Origin: Zonotrichia leucophrys gambelii
Lineage: Eukaryota; Chordata; Aves; Passeriformes; Passerellidae
Length of the DNA stretch: 64,000 nt
NCBI RefSeq assembly: GCF_028769735.1
Contig: NC_088176.1
Location: 17,641,501-17,705,500, forward strand
Reading direction: 5' to 3'
Shown here: piece by piece, positions 12,479 to 32,241 of the stretch
Numbering within the stretch: the first letter of the stretch is position 1
How the letters are laid out: every line of letters starts with the position of its first letter
Position numbers and translations under genes: made by a program
Notes under the pieces: generated by a model
Seen by the model: only the letters and a program-made list of their open reading frames with translations
The model's database searches: none
Told to the model about the DNA's origin: nothing

Positions 12479-15327
12479 CTGGAACCAAAACAAAATTACT
12501 GAGTTCACCAGACGGTATCCATTACAAATGCATTACTGCTTCCCAGTCCTTGCTGGAGACAAATTCTCTGCAAGTCAATCATCATACTTCTCCACTACCA
12601 CCATTGTCAGCACATTCTCATAAAACACTAAAAGAGAGTGAACGGGACCCCCACAGGAAACAGAAGGAGAAGGTGCCACTTTTGACTTAACAGACACAAG
12701 AAGCAATATCCTCAGAGACAAAGGCAGGTCCCACAAAGCAAAATGAAAGCATTCCACAGATCTTGGCACCCACAGTGATTGGCAAGTGGATTAATAGGAC
12801 CAGAATGAACAATTACTACTGGACACACCGTAAGAGATGCTACAAGGTAACATATACACCTAAATGTGAGCTTCATAGAAAGCTCAATGCAATCATAGAG
12901 GAAAACTTCAGCTTGGAAGACCCAGACAGCAAGTTCATAAGTAGGGGACACGAGTTCAAGCTGAACCTGTGCCCACCACCAGGTTAGCCAGCCTTACTCA
13001 TGAGGCTTCACTAAATACCACTGCTCCTGCCAACACCTGCCTCACCAAACTTTTGTGTTTTCCCAAACAGCCTTGCCCAGTGATTCAAGCAGCAGTGTCA
13101 AGCTTTATTAAAAGCACTTTCCTATCTCCAAATCATTTGACTGAGTAATCCCTGATGTTCAGTGAAAGGTCTTCCAAGCAGACCAGCCCACCCAAAGCAC
13201 AGCAGAAATAAACAAACTAATGGGATCCAGAACAATGGCTCATTTCACAGATCAGGCAGTTGCCCAGTGCAGCTGGTGTAAATGACCGTGCCCACAGCTA
13301 TAATGATCACAGGGCAGCTCACAGAGCAAGCACAGTGCACAATCTGTCCCTGAACAGGCTCAGAACTCATTAATAAAAGCAGTTAGTCCATGAATTACAA
13401 ACTGTAAATTTTGACTGGCATTCCTGCCAAAGCAAAACAGAGCAACTAACAGAGCTGTAACTGTGCAGCCTCGCAGAATTTCACTGAGCACTACGGCAAA
13501 CCCAGCCAGGGAGGGAGAACTTGTGGTTTAGGGAGGAAGTAAGTACATTTATTTAGTGGACTAGATTCCTAACTTATTAAGCATGAAACAGGAAGCTGTT
13601 CAGAGTTTTATGTCAAGAACAATTATTTGCTCTCATATCCCCTCAGAACAGTGTCAACCTCAATCTGTTTTATGCACCAAACTCATTGTGAAGCCTCCCA
13701 AAAATGGCCACAATGCCAGTAATTGGTACCTCCAGCCTTGTGGATATCATCAGAGGAGACAGAAACCCTCATGTTTCAGAATTCAAGATCTCTGACTCTT
13801 CACTTCAGGGTTAGACAAAATCTTCCAGGCAGGTTAATTAAGATTTCTTGCACTCCCCTGTGTAGTACCTAGTATCAGCTATGGTTGAAGAGACAATATT
13901 GCACTGACTGTACAGGAAATCTGATCAGGTCTGGCAAATTATTAACACAAGTCTATAAACATGATCTTTCATTTGCTAAGCTGTTCCTATTTGAGATTTA
14001 AATTAATTTATCAGCTGTGCCAATGTTATTAAATAGTACAGCCCAGTGGAAGCAGTTCTGTAAGCAAATGGTAGAGAGCACCCAGTATTCACATTAAATG
14101 CACTCTGGGGATTTTACTTCCAACTAAATCCAGATTGTTCCCGCAGGCTGAATGCTACCAGCATGTGGAACACCCAACTGGAGTGCAGTTTTTCCTTCAT
14201 TTCATCCAAAACAAATCTAGTTCACACAATCTGAGATCATTCTACAGTGACACCAAAAACACACTATGCAGTGATGACTGTAGTTTGATTTCCAAACTGC
14301 ACCATTACTCTAAAGCACAAGGCAAAAGCAGATTTCTCCATTGTATCCAATGGCCTTTGGAGTGTTCATCATTACACAAGCAGTATAGAGCTCAGCAGCT
14401 TATACTGCAAACAACACATAGAATAGACAGGATGTCTCCCTGTGTTTCTCTTTAAAAAGCATCAGTGTAAAATTGCAGCATCTTTCAGTCACACATGGCT
14501 TTTTTTTCTGCAGCATAGCTGGTAGGGAAGGACAGTGCTGCCTTTCCCTTATTTGGGGAACTGGGAAACAGACATTGAGCACCTTGGAAAGGCCACAAGA
14601 CAGAGTATAAATTCATCACGGCTGTACACAGCAACAGTCTGTGTGCACTCACACATGCAGCTCACCCTAAGAAATCTGATGAGGTAATGCAGGAGCACTA
14701 GAGACACTTGCACCAAGATATTATGCTGCAAAGTCTGAGTTCACTGCAACAATCTTCACACAGAATTGCACTTGCATTCACTTTTATGTAGCAGATGACA
14801 TCACATGGAAGACTTTCTAACTATTAATAGATAGCAATAATTGCAGTAAGTCTCAGGACCTTAGAGCTATTTGCTTTCAAATTGCCAAGGCTGACTCCAT
14901 TAAGGGCAGAGAATTACATTAGGTTTCCTCCATCCCAACCCCCCAAAATAAAAAAGAACCTTTAGTTCTGGCATGATTCAGAGATGGAAATAAATAATTT
15001 AAATAAACACACAGATTGTTACCAACAACATGGAACTGTATGCATATAAATTCCTGTGCATTATATTATGTTCTCTTACACTTGTGGGTTGAGATATGTA
15101 CATGTCACAAACCTACACATAATCCACATCTGGTCTGGAAAGTCTGCCTTGATTGAAGGTGAATTGTTAGGCAGAGAAGCAGTCATACAAAGTTCAGAAC
15201 CAACACAAACTTCAGAAAGGCAGGATGCATTTGGATCCAATGTTTTCATTTGTGACTCTGGCCTTCAGAGCTTCATTTTAAGTGGGACCCAGACAGCAAT
15301 TTATCACAAATCTTTATATTCACCTAC
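12479..15327. other. WDFY4 intron
   Basis: Nothing recognised; small open frames on both strands lack splice context or family resemblance. Confidence 0.7.
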
Positions 15328-15419
15328 CTGTCTGTGCAGAAAAATGAATTTATGGGGGTCCCCATCTGCCCAAGGAGGAAGCTGCACATCTCCCAGCACT
15401 GTTCCATCCTGCATGCAGC
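15328..15419 (-). CDS. WDFY4: WDFY4 exon, BEACH domain
   Basis: Exon of 92 bases, phase 1 in and phase 0 out. It reads CMQDGTVLGDVQLPPWADGD then PHKFIFLHRQ. VxLPPWA is a BEACH signature. The acceptor is attcctgcag and the donor is GTAGGTG. A 168-residue open frame on the plus strand here is an antisense shadow. Confidence 0.96.
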
Positions 15420-20763
<5,344 letters not shown>

Positions 20764-20873
20764 CTGAAGAGAACAGAAGGTCTGGGTAAATGGCTCCATT
20801 CGCACCAGGTAAGATGCCACTATAATTGCTGATGAATAGTGAGTACAGTAATGGCACTGGGCTGACAGGTCTC
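20764..20873 (-). CDS. WDFY4: WDFY4 exon, BEACH domain
   Basis: Exon of 110 bases, phase 1 in and phase 0 out. It reads CHYCTHYSSAIIVASYLVRM then EPFTQTFCSLQ, the BEACH motif HYxTHYSS. The acceptor is caatttccag and the donor is GTAAGG. Confidence 0.97.
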
Positions 20874-23061
<2,188 letters not shown>

Positions 23062-23104
23062 CTGCCACTTTTGGAGCATTGTCTTTTCCCCTCCTGAGTG
23101 TTTC
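23062..23104 (-). CDS. WDFY4: WDFY4 micro-exon, BEACH start
   Basis: Exon of 43 bases, phase 2 in and phase 0 out, encoding KHSGGEKTMLQKWQ. The motif MLQKWQ precedes [15 protein letters not shown] in every BEACH protein of this group. The acceptor is gttccatacag and the donor is GTAAGC. It is the smallest exon found. Confidence 0.9.
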
Positions 23105-23809
23105 CTGTATGGAACAAACATTTGATTGAAACAGCCTACTTCAGGACAATAAGAGAAAGTCAGTCCATTAACATCTGTGCTTCCTGTGCCCCCTGCTCCC
23201 ATCACACAGAGAGAACACCAACATCAGAAGGCTGAAGTTTCATCATTGACCAAATAATTCCAAAATCAGAGTGTTGTTGATTAGGTTAGTGCTGTTCTGA
23301 GTTAAGCCACACTGCTCAGCCTGTATTCCCAGTCTCATGCCATTGTAGAACTATAGAGTGCTAATGACAGGCACCATTAAGCCTGCCTGATTCTATTCTG
23401 AAGCCTTATTCTCAAAAGCTCATGTTTTTCTGAAGCACTCAGAAAACACTGACTTAAAACCAGAACTCTCTCAGTCTCCCTATCAAAGACTTTTGTTGCA
23501 CAATCCACTTTGAAACCAACGTCATTCTTAAAGAGTAGATTGCCATTTTAATACTTTTTAAAGTAATAAACATGTCATTTCTACATTTTTCCTTCTCAAA
23601 ATGCAACTTGATATTAAAACTTAAAAAAAAACCAACCCCGATCAACAAAAAGCAGGGGAATTCACTTGAAAATAAGAGTCAAAGGTTCTGAGGAAATAAA
23701 AGTTTCATTTCAACTGCACTGAACCAGAACATATGTCATTATCTGAAGACCATGGACTTGTTCTTGTCAACATCTAGAGACCAAACTGAGACAAGTGACA
23801 AATGGATTA

Positions 23810-24380
23810 TCATGGTTTAGCCCCAGCTGGTAAATGAGCCCAACACAGCCCCTTAGGCACTGTCCCTGCATAGGGATGAAGGAATTGCAGGAGGAAAAGT
23901 GAGAAAACTTGTGGGTTAAGATAGTCTAACAGATAAAGCATAGGACGTGCACGCAAGCAAAACAAAACAAGGAATTCACTCACTACTTCCCGTTGGCAGG
24001 CCAGCATTGAGCCATCTCCATGGCTCCATCACATGTAACCATGACTTATGAAAACAAACTTCATCTCTGGGAATGTCCCGGCCACTTACTCCCCCAGGTT
24101 CATATGCCCAGTGTGACACAGTTTGCTGTGGAACGTGCCCTTGGCCACTGGGGATCAGCTGTCCTGGCTGCGTTCCCTCCCAACGTTTCACGCACCCCAA
24201 GCCTCCCCATGGTCCTGATGGAACACTTTGAGAGACAGAAAAGGCCTTGACTCTGTATAAGCACTGCTCAGCAGTATCTAAAACATCCCTGAATTATCAA
24301 CACTGCTCCCAGCACAAATCCAAATGTGATTATCTTCTACAACGCAGAAGATTTACTCTATACCAGCCAAAACCAGTACA
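23810..24380 (-). mobile_element. Degenerate LTR of an avian ERV-like family
   Basis: Read on the minus strand the block starts tgtactggttttggctggta, then has agtcaaggccttttctg and a run ending ggggctaaaccatgat. This order resembles a common bird LTR that I recall as starting TGTCCTGGTTTCAGCTGGGA. It is diverged, with no flanking internal viral genes, so it is probably a solo LTR. Target-site repeats are not clear. Confidence 0.55.
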
Positions 24381-27300
24381 CAGATTGAAGATACTTTTCA
24401 TCTGTCAAAGTAAACAGGCTTACTGATGTGATACTGGTGGTAAGAGAGGCTCTTCCCTTCAATAGTAAAGCAAATCCTACGGTGCCAGCTCAGAGTCAGG
24501 ACATTTCACTCCATGAAGTGTAAGGAAATCTGTTCAGCATAGATTATAAAACTACTGCAGGAACAACTAACTGCTACTTGTTACTCCTGTGTTCTGCATT
24601 GGACCACACTAGAAATTCACAAAGCAAGGCTTAAAGTAGCTTCAAAGATCTAAATAAAACACCAGAATTCTCTACGATCATTACCATTTTATTGAATTGG
24701 CAGTAGTATTTTCTTGTCAACCACCTCTCATGCTTATGAATAATTTTGCTGCTTATTCAATCATGGACCATTTAATAGTGTACATAAAGGAAAAGCACTA
24801 TGGTTTACAGGTTATTTTATTCCTTGCTTAGAGAAAAAGTGTGTGTCCGAGAGAAGGGCTTTGAATGCATAAACATGAAAGCCAGGAGGAATTCTAGCAC
24901 ATGGTCTACAATTCCTAAGCTTTGCTTAAGTCTCCTGCTAAGCATTTGAAACCTAATAACGATAGGCTATGTTTCTGGAAACCAGTACACACAAAGGTGT
25001 AGAGTTCATGTCCAGTACAGAAAAATATAATCTTCACTCTTTGTCCAAAAAAAGACTAGCATATACAATTTACACAGTGTAAATCAGAGGGAATTCTACT
25101 GAGTAGTTGTGTTGCACCCCAAGTTTGAGCAACACATGGCTCATGAACGTGGGAACTCCAAAGTACAAAAGCAGTACCATGAACACTTACCCTTTAAAAT
25201 ACAGTCCTCTATGTGCATTTCACAGCGCGTTGCCCCAGTGGCCTTTGTAAGGCCTCCAAGACACATTTGGAACTCAGAGAGGGTATCTTAAAGGGATGTA
25301 ACAGGATCAGGATTCCTGGCATTACTTGAAGTGTGGTTGGATTAGGCTGTTTGTTACAGAGTGATCAAGTTAGGTTCTTCCCTTTCCACAGGGGCATACT
25401 CTCTCACTAAAACCATCCAGGTTTATTTTGGATTTCTGGTTAAGTTAGAGAGCAGGGGAGAGCATTATAAAATGCTTCACATGGGACTAAACTGGGCCAG
25501 TCTTGTGTGAATGTTATGCAAATATACATACATTGATTTGTGGGTGCCATGACCCCCTAGTGAAACACTTGTTCTACTTATGACAAGCCTTAAACAGCTA
25601 ATAGGACCACACAAGGGTCAAAATAATTCTCCCTGCTGACTTTGGGAGCCACTACATAACTCAAAGAGGTTGACAAGTTCACCATGTCATGAAAATAAGC
25701 CAGGCTAAATGTAGTCTCTCCCCTGTAAAATCCATCCTTCTGGGTCTCAGAGGATGCTCCCTCTAATTCCCCAGAGATCTGAAATTCTCCACTCTCCTCT
25801 GTTGACTCAGGGTCTCAAAACAAGAATTGCATTGCATGCAGCTAAAGCCTATTCCAAACTTCTCCTTGATAATCAAATAACGTTTTTCCGGCCAACACCT
25901 CTCTAGTCAGCACAGCAAAAGCTCAGTGTAGATGAAGGTCAGCTACCCAACTGCAGTAAGTGAATTTAAAAATAAATATATAATCAAAGGCTGGTTTGTA
26001 AAAGAAACTGAAGTGCTTTATCAAGATAAATAACTACAGTTCCAGAGGGAGTGAAATTATATGAACTCAAGAGAAGTACATACAGATCTAGCTATATTTT
26101 AATTTATAAGGTATTTGTAGGATACCAGCCATGGCAGAATGTAAACACGATATGTACTAATGATGATCCACCTTTGGCTACTCTATATGTGATTTATTAA
26201 TCCCTCTTCCATTAACATCAGACTATGATCTCACCCTTGTGATAGTGAGTGTGCCATTTGCTAGAGACAGGTGGACCTCAACCCATTTGGAGATTCATTG
26301 CGGATGAGATAATCTCAAAGGATAAGATTTTGCTCTTACTGAAATTAATGTGAAAATTCCAATAAATTTAATAGATTCTTAGATTTCTGCCTTAATTTTC
26401 TTTTTTTTTTCCTTCCATACCTCAGACTACAGTCTAAAAAACTGTGCCAAGGCTCTCCTAAACCAACTTTTCTTTAAAAAACTTTGCAACTACCAAGGAT
26501 ATTGTAAGAAAAATCTCCTTTTTGGTAAGCCACAACTTAGGTTTAAGTCATACTATTAACAGTGGAAAGAAGCCTTGAAAAGAAGTACCAACTTTCCCTT
26601 ATGAAATAATCGGTCTCTCTCAAACTTAGAAGAGTGCTAGGTTAGATTACTTTACTCTAAAGGTACAGCATCTTCCTTGTTTAACTGTATCAGTCCACCT
26701 AGTCCACCTTCTGGTTATGTTTAATCTGTGCTAAAGAATTGAGATATAATTCAAAATAAAAAATAAACATCATATAAGTAGGGCTCCTTGAAGCTGGCTG
26801 TCTTGAAAGGGCTGGAAGGGGCCAGAAAGGAATCTCCCTCATGTATGGAATATGTGCATTCACAGTGCTTAAACCAAAGGGATAACATTTCCACTGTGGA
26901 GATGCTGCACTCAGGCATACTTCAGGTCATGAAGAAACACATCAAGTAAATCCAGTTAATTTGTTTAGGTAAGCAGAATGCAATCTCCAACCCTGGAATC
27001 AGACATCAACATCATCAGCTTCTTTATGCCAATAATATCCTGGTCCTATTACGAGCAAGAGAGGTCTCAATGTTGCATCTCCTGTAAATAATACCCAAAC
27101 AAACCACTCAGCTTCTTCTCATCTATAGTAGGATTTCTTTCAGATATTATTTTGAAATTATTGTGATCAGTTACTAAAAGGTTGAGCTTGGTAATTTCAG
27201 TCATAAGGACAAATTTCAACAAATTCACATGCTCCAGATGGAAGTCATTATATCAAGTGCACTTTTGAAGGGTCACTGGTAGATATGACAGATAGATACA

Positions 27301-29864
27301 GATGAACAGATAAATTGAAGCTCAATACTCTCAGCTGCAGCATTGAATGAGCCTTCTTTCCTGTGTCCACATCTATCCCATTTGGCACATGGTAGGGATG
27401 ATATCACAACATTGTGAGTTTGAACACACACAGACAGGTATCTCTCACTCTGTTACAGTCAAGTAAAATGAAATAGTCAAGTGACTAAAATGGACAGTTA
27501 AGGCAATGTTAGAAGCTGACTAACAGCATCTAACGAGCTCCAGATGTTTTTTCTTTTGGCATAATTTTAAACACAACATTTCCAGGCAGGGCATGCCATT
27601 CAGTCCTTTTCCATCCAGCTCGATCTTGCATTCTGGAACCAACCATTATGCTAATGATCTCCAAGGGCATTGCACTCCTGTTGCTTGGTAACACAAGTTT
27701 CATAAGCTGCAGAAGCAACACTGAATAGCAGGACCCTGGGCTTGGGGGAACCCTTTAGCCACTCCTCACCAACATGCTCACACAAGCTTGAAGAGCAGCC
27801 ATTCTCCATCAAGGAAGTACCATTCCGAATCCACAGGACTGTGCAAAGGAAACTGTCCTGCGTTTCGTGCTCATGGCTTTATTTACAGACTGAAAGACTA
27901 ATTCATTATTCAAAGAAGAGCGGACAGAGAACACCTGCACAGTACCAGCCCACACTACTGAGAAAAACCGAGCAGCTTGTGACATCTGCACCTCATCCTC
28001 TGGGCCTTTTGGGCTACTTAGCTGGTAAGATCATATGCAGGGGTCAGCCTGGCAGGATTGTTAAGATGAAACAATGGTTTTGCTTACTCTTGGTGGGCCT
28101 TGGTTTTGCAAGTAACTTTGCACTGGGTGGTAGTATGGTGGCCCTGAAGTCATCTGGAAAATAAGAATATTAAGAAAGGAAACTTTTCTCAAACTACTTA
28201 CTCATGGTGGAATTTAGTCTAAACCTGACTGCTTAAGACAGTAATTGAATTAATCTCTTCCACAACAGACCACATCCAACAACAAGAAATGGTAACACTT
28301 GTGAGCAGGGAGGTGAAACAGTTTGGCTTCATACAAAATCATTTGCTGTACGAATTATGGTTTTAAGCTCCGTATGCAAATATTTCACTGTAGATGATAG
28401 TATCACCTATTCCATGGGTGAATTAGCACGTGTCACCTCACAGTCCTTCTGCCACAGAGGTGTGCAGGGAATGCAGAGCTCTGCTGGGCTTGCCAGGCCT
28501 GCTCTGCAGCATGCAGAATTCCAAGAGGAAATTTCTCACAGAGTAGATCAAGACAGGCTCAAGATGGTCCTGTGGAAGCACCAGCTCTAGAAGAAAATAA
28601 CAGGCAGAACCATGGAGAAGCAGGTCCTGAAGCACCAAGCACTGCTACAGGCAGAAAGCCAGTTCTGCTCCAGCCTGGGCTGGGAAAAGAAAAAGAGATG
28701 TACAGGGTCCAAATATGCAGTCTTAGGATCAGATCTTCTAAGGGCAGACTGAAGATACAATGGGTCATGACTGACCCCTGTGCAAGAGCATAAATTCAGA
28801 TTAGGACTAATCCCCAGTCCTTCCTTGCCTCAGAGAGACACTGACAGTCTTAGTACTGATGCTCAGGTCTGTTCTATCCCTGCAGCTCCCAGCAACAGTG
28901 AGCACCACAGACAGCATGACATGCTTGACACACATTTTCTATTAATTTGTGTATCAGATCCACCTCTAAACTCTGGGCCTGTTAAACACTCCTAAAGTTC
29001 TTGTTTTTTAAAGCCCATCCAGGCCAAAGATTCTAACAAGTGTGGATAGAAAGGGAAAGAGTTTTCTAGTCAAGATCCATTTTAGTGAGACCTTACACAG
29101 AAATACAGCACCCTCCACCCGAGGAAATGACTTGCCAACAACTCAGAGGGTGAAGCTAGCAGTGGGGTGCAGGTTTAGAGAAAACAGGTGGAAATTTTAT
29201 CACCATTTCTTAGATGGTAGGGCAGCACAAGTGCCTCTCCCTCTGCCTTTCCAGGAGATGCACAGAGGCATAATCAACATTTAAACAAGGAGGACTCCTG
29301 TGATTCCTGAATTTTTTAATATCAGTGGCTACAGAACTAGAGCCCTCTTACACAGAACCAAAGATAATGAGACATGGCTAAGTAAGCTCCATTATCTCCA
29401 GCTACAGCCCTGTAAAACACTGATAATTAGTTTGCAAGCATGCAGAGGCAGGAGAGCTATTCATCCTCTTCAAGTTCTTAAACACACTAAAATGTTTCTG
29501 CAGTCCTCTAGTACTAATCCCTATTTTTGGAATTGCAAATCATATTTTTCTAAGTTTGAATTATGGCCCCAACTTTAAACTCAAACTAAGTAGCACTTAG
29601 AGTGAGCACTCCTTAGGGACTAGATCAGTGCATCTGAGAGGTTCACAGCTGGATGTAAAAAAAAATCTGGCTGAAGCAGGCTGTGGGAATAAACTCTTTG
29701 GAGTCTGCGTATTATGCAGTGCATCATACAAAGAGACCTGTCTTGAGAAAAATCACACTGATCTGTTTGTTTGGACTTCTTTAAAACTTGAAAGGTCCAG
29801 GTTCAAACTTTGTAACCGCTTGGAGAGGGCTATTGACAGAGAAATACTCAAACCCAGCAGGCTG

Positions 29865-29960
29865 AGCTGCAGCGATCGCTCAGCCCTGTACGCCAGGCTC
29901 CCTCTAGTGCTGCCAGGCACGCACAGCGCAGAGGGACCCCGGCGCCAGAGCAGGGGCACA
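29865..29960. promoter_or_regulatory. GC/CpG-rich patch with CTCF-like motif
   Basis: About 100 bases of GC-rich sequence with several CpGs (cgatcgc, tacgcc, cacgcacagcgc, ccccggcgcc) stand out in an AT-rich intron. The minus strand of 29896-29914 reads ggcagcactagagggagcc, close to the CTCF core. The patch lies 2.3 kb upstream of the LRRC18 start and could be its promoter or 5' exon, or an insulator. The function is inferred. Confidence 0.4.
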
Positions 29961-32241
29961 GATGAATGATTCCTTGCCTAGATGGCATTTTGTAAAATAG
30001 GAAAAGAAAATATTTTGGCTCAATGTTCTCCTTTTGGATTTTAAATGAAAAGTAATGGAAAAAAAATTCAGAACAGAATACAATGTTTTCTGAGATTTAA
30101 ACATGTTTTTAAAAAGCATTTAAAAATAAATTATAATTTTGAAGTTAGGAAAAAAATTTACATTTTTTCCTTGAGGCCCCCATTCATTTTTTAAAAGCAT
30201 ACTTATTTGACAAGCTTCATTTATCAAAAAACACTCAATGTCTTGGTCGACTCATCCAACACAAAATTCAAACAAAGAAAAAGGCCCAAAGCTCGTCTGG
30301 TTCATGTCAATTACAGGAAGCAGAAAGTCTCTTTCCATTCTGCCAGCACTTAAGAAAGCTCCCCTACAGTTCTTTTCCTAAAGCATGGTAGTGACTTGTG
30401 CACCAGAAAGGACTCAGGGTGTTCTGTATCAGCAGCAGGGCCCTGACATTCCATATACTCCTCAACTTGATCTTCACGGAATTACCAACAAGAATATTGC
30501 ATAAAATCCTTAAAATGAGTGAGCTGTGATTAGAAAACTCTGCTGTTTTGATCTCCAGAACTTTCTACTCACTCCTTGGGAAATTATTTACACTAACATC
30601 AACAAAGGCGAAAAGGGTACTTATTTACACTGTAGAGTACTTTGCTTTAGTTACCAGTCAACATATAGATAGAATAGCATTGACATTGCTCCTTGGTAAT
30701 ATGGTTCTGTAAGTACTCATGAGAGACAGAAACATAGGAGTGACACACAGAAACATTTAACTGCCAATATTTTCATATAAAATAACAAAAAACCTATTTT
30801 GGAACTCACCCTTAGGGCAAGACTGAATCCACTGCTCTGCTTCCAGTACTTTCTGAAGCATCTGCCTCATTACAGAGCTCTTGGGAGAGTGGGTGGTGGC
30901 TGGGTTAATGCTTCTGCATTATTTGGGCTATGGCATGTAATTGAAAAGAAGCTGAAATGCCTTAGTTGTAGCTTGAGCTTCCCCTTCATGTATCTACACA
31001 TGATTAATGAGTAGCCAAAAAGCCTGAAGGGTTTGTAGTGCAGTCTCTGTAATAGGGCCATGTATTGTCGACAAATCTATATTTTGTCCTAAATAATCAT
31101 TCATCAAAGCTGCAATTTGACTCTTCAAAATTAAATGCCAGATCACCAAGACCTGAGATTACTCAGCTGTAACCTGTGCTCTTCTCTAAACTCTCACTGG
31201 GAGGGACATTGCCATCCATTTCCAGGGAATCAGCCTATTTCCTTTGCCATTAGCCATAATTAGCAGCTGTATTTGATGACCTTTGATTAGAAAGAGTTCA
31301 CCAAACCAGAGAGTAAGTGGACTGTACTCTTAGAGGCCTCATTCCAGGAAGCATGTCACACATGCTGAGCATCACTGGCAGTCAAAAATCTGACTCCTAC
31401 ACCTATATGGATTTTTCTGTGGGCAGGGCACCTTTGCAGTGGGAGACTCTCTATCCCACAGCATGAAGAAAATAACAAGGTTAGAGTATCCAGAGGAGGA
31501 GACACTTAGCAAGGCCTGGTTCACATGGCATTAAGCAGCACTGACATCAATTCCTGTTGCAGTTTGTCCTGTAAGTGATGTATGAATTGCCAATCATTCT
31601 GGAAATCCTAGGAGCCCACCATGTTCCTGAGTCCCAGTCAAAACAAAATTCTTAATAATTTCCTTTAAAGTTTTAATCTTCCAACAACATCCAGAGCCCA
31701 AATCTCAAGTCCATTACACAAGAAATTGAACCAACATGCTAGCAAATGCTAGGCCTGTAAAGATGGCAAGTGTTGGTTTGGCAGAATGAGACAATTTTGG
31801 ATGGCTTTTTTTTAATGCAGTCTCTAAGGACTGTGTTGAGACCCACAATATATTTTTCTCATCTCCTCTACTGGCTGATGGATAATAATGTATTTCATTC
31901 AGTTTCTTTATATCCTAAGCGCAAACCAGTATTTAGGAATGAAAGACAGCAAATGTGTCCCACTTGTAATTTCACCCTGTAATGTAACATAGATGCCACA
32001 TTGCAATGAAATGATATTATAAATTATTAGAATTTCACCTACTGAAAATACTTCAAAGAAGAATTTTCAGAGTTGCAGATTTTCAGTTTAAAAGTTCTGA
32101 CCTCAAAGAAAACCAACTTCAGAAAAGTCTAGCAATAATATTAACATATAACTGTGTGATTAACAGCCATGGCTTTCAAAGGCCTTATTGGAGTTCTCAC
32201 ATTCTACCCACAGGGTCTGGTGTCTGTTTGTCAGCAGAGAG

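Larger units (their letters stand above)
23105..32241. other. WDFY4 host intron, part downstream of LRRC18 start
   Basis: Contains the degenerate LTR at 23810-24380 and the CpG-rich CTCF-like patch at 29865-29960. The stretches 24400-29860 and 29970-32200 show no recognisable exon or repeat. Any LRRC18 5' exon should lie here. Confidence 0.65.
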
